Below, piece after piece: positions 58,033-64,000 of a stretch of DNA of 64,000 bases. The translations under genes were made by a program, and so were the position numbers. Each line of letters begins with the position of its first letter. The stretch's first letter is position 1. Source of the stretch: a virus; the IMG/VR virus record IMGVR_UViG_3300037504_001229, positions 26,580 through 90,579 of that record; one strand, 5' to 3'. The notes under the pieces are model-generated. The model worked only from the letters and a program-made list of their open reading frames with translations. It was not told the origin of the DNA and did no database searches.

Positions 58033-58062
58033 AGATATATATAACTAAAACAATATATATCT
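58033..58062 (+). repeat. AT inverted repeat
   Basis: Two 10-bp arms AGATATATAT (58033-58042) and ATATATATCT (58053-58062) form a perfect palindrome with a 10-nt spacer, between the terminator and the next gene. Could be an operator or an mRNA hairpin. Confidence 0.6.
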
Positions 58063-58094
58063 GAAAAGAGAGTACAAGAATAGGAGGAATAAGA

Positions 58095-58277
58095 ATGAGA
58101 AACTTACTTCAAATCGAAAAGTGTTTAAATGATATTTATAATATTTCAGATCCTAAAAATGAAAGTTTAACCGAAGAGGAAAAACTTAAAAGAATTTGGG
58201 TAGTATCTATCGAAGCTTTAGAAGTATTCGAAGGACTAAGAAAAGATATTAAGAAATTTTCTGAAAAGTTATATTAA
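58095..58277 (+). CDS. Hypothetical small helical protein
   Basis: 60 residues after AGGAGG, mostly helical and acidic (SLTEEEKLKRIWVV, EALEVFEGLRKDIKKF). Lies just before the clamp loader gene; its end overlaps the promoter region. Unknown. Confidence 0.68.
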   Translation: MRNLLQIEKCLNDIYNISDPKNESLTEEEKLKRIWVVSIEALEVFEGLRKDIKKFSEKLY

Positions 58278-58302
58278 AGAAATACTACTACTTTTATATA
58301 AT
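58274..58302 (+). promoter_or_regulatory. Promoter, weak TTAAAG-N17-TATAAT
   Basis: TTAAAG (58274-58279), 17 bp, TATAAT (58297-58302). A weaker relative of the CTTTAAA class feeding the clamp loader gene. Confidence 0.5.
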
Positions 58303-58320
58303 AGATAATAAGGAGATTAA

Positions 58321-59487
58321 ATGTTTACGCTAGATAAGAGACCACAAGTATTAGCAGAAGTAATTGGAAATAAAAGTACTATTCAAGAAATTAAAAATAG
58401 AAGTGCAGATATTAACTTTAGTCCTTATAATATCTTTTATGGACCTACAGGAACAGGAAAAAGTACTGTAGTATTTATTATGGCCAAACTCCTTAACTGT
58501 AAGAGTCCTGTTAAAAATGAAGAGGGCTATTATGACCCATGTAATAAATGTGAAGCTTGTATAGATATTATTGAGGGAGGATACAATAGAGATATACATT
58601 ATCTTGATGCTTCTAAAATGGGCAAAGAAGAAGTTAATAAACTTGGTCAACTTATTTCTAGATATGCAATGTTTGATAAAAATAAGATAGTTATTATCGA
58701 CGAAGCTCACCTTCTTGCATCTAAAGAAGCAAAAGCAGCTATGCTTCTCATAACAGAAAGAATAAGAAAAAATGCATATTTGTTTATGTGTACTACTCAA
58801 CCAAAAAAGATTCCTAAAGACTTAATGAGTAGATTTGAACAATATAAATTTAAAAAACCTCCTATTCAAGAAATTGTAGCTCATCTTTTAGATTTTCTTA
58901 ATAAAAATGAAGATGTTATGGAAAAAATTCCAGACGGTTCAGGATTTGATGAGGAAGCTCTTACATCTATCGCTTACAACTCTAATGGATCAGTTAGGCA
59001 GGCTCTACGGATACTTGAACGATGTATCTATTCAGGATCTTTTTCGAAAGAACAGATTAGAAGTGAACTTGGATTCTTAGATGAGGCAGTACAAAAAGAT
59101 GCTTTATTTGCTTTACTTCAATGTGATAATAGTTTTTTCCGTTATTTTTATGAAGCAAAAGAGGAGAATAACTTAGAAGATCTTTTTACTTATATGTTAT
59201 TTCTAACCAATAAAGCCCTTATATATAAGCTTACAAAAGACTCAGGAGTAGAAGTAATACAAGAATGGGAAAATAACTATTATAACTTAGAATGGATTAT
59301 TAAGCAGGAAACACTTCAACCTTTACATGATATTCTTCTTAAAATAGAAGATAAAAGAAATGGATTTTATTTTAGCTCTTCTTATTTTTTAAGTCTTATT
59401 GTTTCTTATATAAATAAATATAATATACCAAAACTTCATAAATTAAAGGAAGAAGAAAAACCAAAAAGGAGAAAACCAGTAAGTTAA
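58321..59487 (+). CDS. Clamp loader ATPase (DnaX, gamma/tau-like)
   Basis: 388 residues. AAA+ Walker A YGPTGTGKST (about 40-49), IIDEAHLL (about 125-132), a four-Cys zinc module (C60, C74, C77, C80) typical of DnaX, and GSVRQALR (sensor 2). It loads a sliding clamp; no clamp is seen in this window, so the phage may use the host clamp or encode one elsewhere. Confidence 0.9.
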   Translation: MFTLDKRPQVLAEVIGNKSTIQEIKNRSADINFSPYNIFYGPTGTGKSTVVFIMAKLLNCKSPVKNEEGYYDPCNKCEACIDIIEGGYNRDIHYLDASKMGKEEVNKLGQLISRYAMFDKNKIVIIDEAHLLASKEAKAAMLLITERIRKNAYLFMCTTQPKKIPKDLMSRFEQYKFKKPPIQEIVAHLLDFLNKNEDVMEKIPDGSGFDEEALTSIAYNSNGSVRQALRILERCIYSGSFSKEQIRSELGFLDEAVQKDALFALLQCDNSFFRYFYEAKEENNLEDLFTYMLFLTNKALIYKLTKDSGVEVIQEWENNYYNLEWIIKQETLQPLHDILLKIEDKRNGFYFSSSYFLSLIVSYINKYNIPKLHKLKEEEKPKRRKPVS

Positions 59488-59488
59488 A

Positions 59489-60487
59489 ATGACTCCTAAA
59501 GAAATAATGGATCTTATTAATCAAACAGGACTCAAATATACCGATCATGGAGACTATATAAAGTTCAGGTGTATTAATCCGGGGCATACTGATAAAAACC
59601 CTTCTATGACAATGTTAAAGGTAAATGGGTATGCAAGATGTTGGGCATGTGGAATAAGTTATTCTTTTGCTCAATTATACGAAAAACTAACGGGAAAAAA
59701 AATACAAACTAAACAATCTCCTTTTTATCTAGGACTTACTGATATTATGGATTATTATCATGGGAGTTTATTTAAACAAAGAAAACAAGTAAAGTATAGA
59801 GCAGAAAAAGGAGAACTATATAATCCTAAAATAAGTCCTACAGTAATGAAATATCTTTCCTCAATATATGTAGACGAAGAAACAATAGAATATTTTGATA
59901 TTAAATTTACAAATAAAATAAGAATAGGATTTAATCCTAATCAAGATACTACATTTATTAAAGATAGAATATGTATTCCTATAGTAGAAAATAGTGAACT
60001 TGTAAATATGGAGTGTAGAGACTTCACTGATGCTCAAGTATTAAAAGTTATTTATCCAAAGGGATCTAAAGCAGACGTTCTCTTTAACTGCGATAGTTTG
60101 AGTAGGAAAGAGCCTTTAATAGTAGTAGAAGGTATTAAAAGCGCTTTAAGAATATGGAGATATATATCAAGGAATGTAACAGCTACTCTTGGTAGTGCGA
60201 TAGGACGAGAACAAAGAGAGAAACTAAATACTTTTAAAGATGTTATTCTTTTTCCTGATAACGATAGAGCGGGAAAGGAAATGATAGAACAGTTCGAAAC
60301 TTTTTACGAAGGAGACTATCAGTATACATTTATGAAGGAGGAAGGGTATGATCCAGCAGATGGAACATTGAGAGATCTTAGAGAAGCCCTAGAGAATCTT
60401 CAACCCTCTACTCGATATCGTGTAAAAGAAGTTGTTCCAGAACTTTACAAAAAAAATACTAAAGTTTCTTGGGAAAGTTGCCAATAA
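59489..60487 (+). CDS. DNA primase (DnaG-like)
   Basis: 332 residues. The N-terminal CHC2 zinc finger (C28, H33, C51, C54) is followed by a TOPRIM domain: VVEGIKSA near 212 and FPDNDRAGKEM near 255. It makes RNA primers and works with the DnaB-like helicase. Shorter than cellular DnaG, without the usual C-terminal helicase-binding domain. Confidence 0.9.
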   Translation: MTPKEIMDLINQTGLKYTDHGDYIKFRCINPGHTDKNPSMTMLKVNGYARCWACGISYSFAQLYEKLTGKKIQTKQSPFYLGLTDIMDYYHGSLFKQRKQVKYRAEKGELYNPKISPTVMKYLSSIYVDEETIEYFDIKFTNKIRIGFNPNQDTTFIKDRICIPIVENSELVNMECRDFTDAQVLKVIYPKGSKADVLFNCDSLSRKEPLIVVEGIKSALRIWRYISRNVTATLGSAIGREQREKLNTFKDVILFPDNDRAGKEMIEQFETFYEGDYQYTFMKEEGYDPADGTLRDLREALENLQPSTRYRVKEVVPELYKKNTKVSWESCQ

Positions 60488-60510
60488 TATAAATATAAGG
60501 AGGTTAGAAA

Positions 60511-60606
60511 ATGAAAAGGAATAAATGGAATTTAACTTGGTTGGAAATAGTATTTTGTTCCACTATTATGATTCTTTGTTTAGTATTTTTAAGGGTATGT
60601 TTTTAA
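60511..60606 (+). CDS. Very small membrane protein
   Basis: 31 residues, a basic start (KRNKW) then one hydrophobic helix (LEIVFCSTIMILCLVFLRV). AGGAGG precedes it. Single-pass membrane peptide; role unknown. Confidence 0.58.
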   Translation: MKRNKWNLTWLEIVFCSTIMILCLVFLRVCF

Positions 60607-60618
60607 AGGAGGAAGAAA

Positions 60619-61128
60619 ATGAATTGGATAGAAAAACTTATAGCTTTTTTAATATGTATCACATCTATAGCTTTTATAACATTCGTTGCAATAAAATTTA
60701 GATGGATATTATCTAATATAGAATATATATCTGCCTATGTAAAAGAATATATAATCAGTATTTTAGCAGTGAAAGAAAAAGAATATAATAAATACAAAGA
60801 AAAACTAGTAAGGGAAGTTAAGTTATCTTGTGCAATATATTCTCTAGTTGTCGAAGAGGAATCTGTTTATAATAAGTACCAAAAAGAAAAGGTTGAAGAA
60901 TTTGATAAAAAACTACAGCAAAAAATAAAAGACCTAGAGTTTGAAAAATATCCACCTATGGTAGACGAGGAATATAAAAAAGTAGTTAAAACACCTTTAT
61001 TAAAAATATACGCTAAAACTATATTTGGAAATGTAAAAAGTTTTGATGAGTTTATTAATAAAGAACATTTTGATTTCATTAAAGACCAAACAGAAAAAAA
61101 TAGGAGTATAGTAAATGATCAATGTTAG
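60619..61128 (+). CDS. Membrane protein with coiled coil
   Basis: 169 residues. One TM segment (about 6-30, LIAFLICITSIAFITFVAI) and a long charged helical part (about 60-130). GGAGG site at about 60608. Could anchor replication or lysis factors at the membrane. No family recognised. Overlaps dUTPase by 14 bp. Confidence 0.68.
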   Translation: MNWIEKLIAFLICITSIAFITFVAIKFRWILSNIEYISAYVKEYIISILAVKEKEYNKYKEKLVREVKLSCAIYSLVVEEESVYNKYQKEKVEEFDKKLQQKIKDLEFEKYPPMVDEEYKKVVKTPLLKIYAKTIFGNVKSFDEFINKEHFDFIKDQTEKNRSIVNDQC

Positions 61129-61579
61129 ATTTAAAAAGTTAAAAGAATGTGCTACTATTCCAACTCAAAGTAATCCTACAGATGCAGGAATAGATTTTTA
61201 TAGTGCAGAAGAAAAGGAAATATATCCAGGGAAAAAAGCTCTAGTATCTACAGGAGTAGCATGGGAACCAGAATTTGATCAAATGTTACTTGATAATAGA
61301 ATAGACAATTGGTTTAAGGTTTACATGAAACTTTTTAGTAGAAGTGGATATGCTTCTAAGTACGGTATTGAAGTTGGGGCTGGAGTTATTGATCAAGAAT
61401 ATAGAGGAGAAATAAAAGTTCTTCTTTATAACTTTGGAAAAAAATCTTTATTTATTAACAAAGGATCAAAGATAGCTCAAGGAATAGTATATGTTGTTCC
61501 TAATATAAAGATATTTGAAACAGATGATCTGACTATGACAGTTAGAAATACTAATGGATTCGGAAGTTCAGGAGGATGA
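61115..61579 (+). CDS. dut: dUTPase (dUTP pyrophosphatase)
   Basis: 154 residues with all five trimeric dUTPase motifs: PTDAGIDFYSAE, RSGYASKYGIEV, GVIDQEYRGEI, KGSKIAQGIVY and RNTNGFGSSG. It converts dUTP to dUMP, keeping uracil out of DNA and feeding thymidylate synthesis. Acts with the UDG at 3.5 kb. Confidence 0.94.
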   Translation: MINVRFKKLKECATIPTQSNPTDAGIDFYSAEEKEIYPGKKALVSTGVAWEPEFDQMLLDNRIDNWFKVYMKLFSRSGYASKYGIEVGAGVIDQEYRGEIKVLLYNFGKKSLFINKGSKIAQGIVYVVPNIKIFETDDLTMTVRNTNGFGSSGG

Positions 61580-61583
61580 CATA

Positions 61584-61757
61584 GTGGGAAAACAAGTTAG
61601 TAAGAATGCAAGAAAAGAGTCTAGATCTGATAAAATACATTGTGCTTGTGGTGGAGAGATTAAAATGATAACACGATTTATAAACGGTAAAAAGAAACAC
61701 TTAGCACAATGTCAATCATGTAAAAAAGAATCAAGAAAACCTAAAGATTTACTTTAA
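61584..61757 (+). CDS. Small zinc-ribbon protein
   Basis: 57 residues from a GTG at 61584 (GGAGG well placed); a longer start at 61554 would overlap dut. CACGG and CQSCKK give two Cys pairs. Basic overall; probably nucleic-acid binding. Unknown. Confidence 0.68.
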   Translation: MGKQVSKNARKESRSDKIHCACGGEIKMITRFINGKKKHLAQCQSCKKESRKPKDLL

Positions 61758-61781
61758 ATTTAGAGTAAAAAAGTATATAAT
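61753..61781 (+). promoter_or_regulatory. Promoter, CTTTAAA class
   Basis: TTTAAA (61753-61758), 17 bp with TAAAAAAGTA, TATAAT (61776-61781). Overlaps the previous stop and feeds 61806. Confidence 0.78.
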
Positions 61782-61805
61782 AAGTATATATAAGGAAGGA
61801 AGAAA

Positions 61806-62159
61806 ATGTTAGTATGTTATAAGTTTATGGTAATGGGAGGTTTAGGAGTAATAATATTTTTTCTAACTATAGTTATATTAAATGACAATAATATTTCAAA
61901 ACGTTGGATAAATGCATTACTTGTTATCGCTATTTTAGGATCTTTTATATTTTTTATATATGGGGTGGTTAGTGAAAGAAAATATCAAGTAAAATATATA
62001 AATAACTATTTTCAAACTAATTATGACACAAAAGATTTTAAAAAAGAGGATATAGATAAACTATACGAAAAAATAAAAAAGAAAATAAAAGAAAAAGAAC
62101 AACTTCTTAAAAATCAAAACGCTAAGGAAATAAATAATTTGATAGAGGAGAAAATGTAG
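61806..62159 (+). CDS. Small membrane protein with charged tail
   Basis: 117 residues. Two hydrophobic segments (about 5-25, FMVMGGLGVIIFFLTIVIL, and about 38-58) are followed by a strongly charged helical tail. Preceded by AAGGAAGGA. Holin-like layout but not proven. Overlaps the next start by 1 bp. Confidence 0.68.
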   Translation: MLVCYKFMVMGGLGVIIFFLTIVILNDNNISKRWINALLVIAILGSFIFFIYGVVSERKYQVKYINNYFQTNYDTKDFKKEDIDKLYEKIKKKIKEKEQLLKNQNAKEINNLIEEKM

Positions 62160-62260
62160 TGTGCTCAAAGTGTAATAGTGAAAATATTTTAGTTTATTGG
62201 GATGTTAATGGTAAAACAAAATATATGTGTCATAATTGTAAACATACCTGGGAGGAATAA
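62159..62260 (+). CDS. Very small zinc-ribbon protein
   Basis: 33 residues, GTG start after GAGGAG. CSKC and CHNC form a compact zinc ribbon in which the two Cys pairs are 21 residues apart. Unknown role. Confidence 0.55.
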   Translation: MCSKCNSENILVYWDVNGKTKYMCHNCKHTWEE

Positions 62261-62264
62261 ATTA

Positions 62265-62423
62265 ATGATAACTGATCGTCAAAAACTTAAAGCTTTACTT
62301 GAAATCATGAATGGTAAAGACAATGTTTATAGCAAAGGAAAGAGTCTTATTGTTTGTGATAAAGAAAAATGGATGTTTAACAATGAAGAGGAACTTACAA
62401 ATATAGTTAAGTTTAAGGAATAA
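62265..62423 (+). CDS. Hypothetical small protein
   Basis: 52 residues from the ATG at 62265 after GGGAGG; a longer frame start at 62202 would overlap the zinc-ribbon gene. Contains MITDRQKLKALLEIMNG. Unknown. Confidence 0.65.
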   Translation: MITDRQKLKALLEIMNGKDNVYSKGKSLIVCDKEKWMFNNEEELTNIVKFKE

Positions 62424-62428
62424 GAATT

Positions 62429-62686
62429 ATGGATAAGGCAGAATTAAATAAAGAAATAGCAAAGTATTTCGGATGGAACGAATTTCCAGATCGTTATAAT
62501 TATTTTAACGGACGATCACAATGGAAGGGTCCTGTTGAGGGTCCTACCAAACAGTACTCACAACCAAACTTTGTAATACCTGACTTTTTACAAATACTGG
62601 ATAATTCATTAAGATTTTTAACTGAAAATGTAGATGGAGTGTTACCAACAGGTGAACCAGATTGTTGGAAAAATGAATACTATTAA
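62429..62686 (+). CDS. Hypothetical small protein
   Basis: 85 residues, Tyr/Pro/Gly-rich middle (NYFNGRSQWKGPVEGPTKQY) and acidic end. Last gene before the GC-rich segment. Unknown. Confidence 0.68.
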   Translation: MDKAELNKEIAKYFGWNEFPDRYNYFNGRSQWKGPVEGPTKQYSQPNFVIPDFLQILDNSLRFLTENVDGVLPTGEPDCWKNEYY

Positions 62687-62689
62687 TTT

Positions 62690-62801
62690 TGTTGATTACC
62701 GCAGACGGGCGGGAAACTGACCGGCTGATCACCGGGAAAGAATTGTAAGGGCGGGAAGAACGCTACCCCTGCCCCGATGCGGTTTATTTTAGGAGGTAAA
62801 T
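62690..62801. other. GC-rich intergenic junction
   Basis: About 110 bp with high G+C and GGGCGGGAA repeated at 62707 and 62750, unlike the rest of the window. It marks the boundary of a compositionally different segment that continues to 64000. No promoter is obvious; a GGAGG site for the 62802 gene lies at its end. Confidence 0.7.
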
Positions 62802-63773
62802 ATGATTATTGACAAAGATTTTGCTGGGTTGGTGGACTGTGGAAACTATTATAAGTATGACGGCGATATTGTCACGACTGGCATACTAGATATACGAGTG
62901 CCGTTGTTTGTAACGGGGTTGATAAAAGCTGGCAAATGGATACAAGCTAGAGAGTGGATAAACGCTGGCAAATGGATAGAAGCTAGAGAGTGGATACAAG
63001 CTAGAGAGTGGATAGAAGCTGGCGTGTCGATAAAAGCTGGCGGGCAGATAGAAGCTGGCAAATGGATAGAAGCTGGCGGGCAGATAGAAGCTAGAGAGTG
63101 GATAAACGCTGACGAGTGGATAGAAGCTGGCGTGTCGATAAAAGCTGGCGGGCAGATAGAAGCTGGCAAATGGATAGAAGCTGGCGGGCAGATAGAAGCT
63201 AGAGAGTGGATAAACGCTGACGAGTGGATAAAAGCTATCGAGTGGATAAAAGCTGGCCTGTGGATAAACGCTGGCGGACGGATAGAAGCTAGAGAGTGGA
63301 TAGAAGCTGGCGTGTCGATAAAAGCTGGCGGACGGATAGAAGCTAGAGAGTGGATAGAAGCTGTCGAGTGGATACAAGCTATCGAGTGGATAAAAGCTGG
63401 CGAGTGGATAAAAGCTGGCAAATGGATACAAGCTAGAGAGTGGATAAAAGCTGGCCGGTGGATAGAAGCTAGCGAGTCGATAGAAGCTAGCGAGTGGATA
63501 CAAGCTGGCGAGTCGATAAAAGCTGGCCTGTGGATAAACGCTGGCGGGCGGATAAACGCTGGCGGGCAGATAGAAATGTACGGCATAAGAACTAAAACAC
63601 TAAAAATAATAACTGGCATGGTGCATGTCATCTGGATTTTGGATACACACATAAAAATAGGTTGTGAGATGCAAACTAAAGAAGCGTGGGCACAGATTAC
63701 CAAGGAGCAAGCAAAAGAGATGGGAGACGATGGCAGTATTTGGGCGATACGAGACGCTTTGCTGTTGATGTAG
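62802..63773 (+). CDS. Hexapeptide-repeat (beta-helix-like) protein
   Basis: 323 residues. A 42-residue start is followed by 36 hexads of the pattern A-x-x-x-I-x (for example AGKWIQ, AREWIE, AGVSIK), likely an elongated left-handed beta-helix, then a 65-residue unrelated C-terminal part with AKEMGDDGSIWAIRDALL. Such repeat proteins occur in phages and prophages but their role is unknown. Codon use and base composition differ sharply from the rest of the window, pointing to recent transfer. Confidence 0.75.
   Translation: MIIDKDFAGLVDCGNYYKYDGDIVTTGILDIRVPLFVTGLIKAGKWIQAREWINAGKWIEAREWIQAREWIEAGVSIKAGGQIEAGKWIEAGGQIEAREWINADEWIEAGVSIKAGGQIEAGKWIEAGGQIEAREWINADEWIKAIEWIKAGLWINAGGRIEAREWIEAGVSIKAGGRIEAREWIEAVEWIQAIEWIKAGEWIKAGKWIQAREWIKAGRWIEASESIEASEWIQAGESIKAGLWINAGGRINAGGQIEMYGIRTKTLKIITGMVHVIWILDTHIKIGCEMQTKEAWAQITKEQAKEMGDDGSIWAIRDALLLM
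62928..63575 (+). repeat. 36 tandem 18-bp repeats in the beta-helix gene
   Basis: Each 18-bp unit codes one hexad. Units 6-11 (63018-63125) and 12-17 (63126-63233) are a recent 108-bp tandem duplication that differs by one base. Both strands and other frames stay open across the array, which makes false reverse ORFs. Confidence 0.92.
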
Positions 63774-63784
63774 GAGGTAGATAG

Positions 63785-64000
63785 ATGGATATAGAGGAAG
63801 CGTTTGATAAGTTATGGCAATATGGCTCCGAGCTTATGGCGAGTATGTGTAATGGTGATATCAAAATTTTTGCTAAATGGTTTTACGATGCAGGTTACAA
63901 AGCCGGAGCCGAGGCGATGAAAGCAGAAAACGCCCGGCTGAAAGAGACGATTAAAAATCTTAAAAGCAATATAACAAAACTAAAGGGGCCGGAAATTGCA
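63785..64000 (+). CDS. Hypothetical protein, 3' end cut by window edge
   Basis: 72 visible residues after AGGAGGTAG, continuing beyond the window. Ala/Lys/Glu-rich helical part (AGAEAMKAENARLKETIKNL) with coiled-coil character. Same higher-GC composition as the repeat gene. Unknown. Confidence 0.65.
   Translation, partial: MDIEEAFDKLWQYGSELMASMCNGDIKIFAKWFYDAGYKAGAEAMKAENARLKETIKNLKSNITKLKGPEIA

Noticed and set aside
58351-58800. Reverse-strand ORF of 149 residues
   Set aside because: It is antisense to the clamp loader gene, Cys/Phe/Ser-rich as expected from AT-rich shadow translation.
62928-63575. Possible CRISPR array
   Set aside because: Repeats are contiguous 18-bp coding units with no unique spacers and fit one protein frame.
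62849-63703. Long reverse-strand reading frames over the repeat array (62849-63703 and 62886-63503)
   Set aside because: They arise because an 18-bp repeat keeps alternate frames open; they lack ribosome binding sites and mirror the forward hexads.

Overview
The window is one contiguous stretch of a large, lytic-type tailed bacteriophage genome. The DNA is strongly AT-rich by eye. Every credible gene lies on the + strand, genes are packed with 1-30 bp overlaps or gaps, and starts are preceded by GGAGG-type ribosome binding sites. Phage hallmarks are a large terminase, family A DNA polymerase, rIIA/rIIB homologues, DnaB/DnaC/DnaG/clamp-loader replication genes, dUTPase, dNMP kinase, RNA ligase, a sigma factor, cell-wall lysis enzymes and a tRNA array. 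No head or tail structural genes are present, so the genome extends well beyond this window. The host is bacterial and uses the standard code, but I cannot name it.

Layout. 1-13 kb: nucleic-acid metabolism (5' exonuclease, SNF2-type helicase, NUDIX, uracil-DNA glycosylase), a 7-deazaguanine DNA-modification cluster (QueD, QueE, FolE, a QueD-like T-fold paralogue, radical SAM/SPASM, glycosyltransferase, DpdA-like transglycosylase), DHH phosphoesterase and DNA polymerase. 13-16 kb: small early-type genes, sigma factor, M23 peptidase, lytic transglycosylase. 16-27 kb: a glycan cassette with NeuB, a NeuA-HAD fusion, several sialyltransferase-fold or DUF115-like proteins, GT8-like, pyruvyltransferase, three methyltransferases, two sulfotransferases, plus a GGQ release-factor-like gene. 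27-36 kb: RNA ligase, primase-like, ThyX-like, HNH-like, secreted C39-like peptidase, nucleotidyltransferase and many small genes. 35.7-42 kb: ParB-like, TerL, helicase loader, replicative helicase. 43-47.5 kb: an RNA-rich region with 13 intact tRNAs, one chimeric broken tRNA, a remarkable tmRNA-like 81-nt RNA, a P1-closed RNA with RNase P-like conserved motifs, two further structured RNAs, and a peptide deformylase. 47.5-54 kb: DNA repair and nucleotide metabolism mixed with small unknowns. 54-62.7 kb: rIIA, rIIB, clamp loader, primase, dUTPase and small zinc or membrane proteins. From about 62.69 kb the base composition shifts sharply to higher GC, with a hexapeptide-repeat protein and one partial gene.

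Regulation. At least ten intergenic sites share a promoter of the form CTTTAAA (or CTTTAT) - 17 bp - TATAAT, usually with AAAAAAGTA just before the -10. A second class with TTGATT - 17 bp - TATAAT and a shared upstream A/T block stands before two small-gene units (13.1 and 54.0 kb). A phage sigma-like protein (14.05 kb) is a candidate reader of one class. Clear intrinsic terminators lie at 13.43, 37.32 and 58.00 kb, with a weaker one at 16.15 kb.

Integration. The phage seems to replicate with its own machinery, replace or decorate guanine with a 7-deazaguanine (no QueC is seen here), build and transfer a nonulosonic-acid-type sugar with possible sulfate, methyl and pyruvyl trimming, and carry its own translation kit (tRNAs, RNA ligase, peptide deformylase, GGQ protein, tmRNA-like and possible RNase P-like RNAs). 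The tmRNA-like and RNase P-like RNAs are the most novel signals in the window. All functional statements come from motif reading; no database search was possible.
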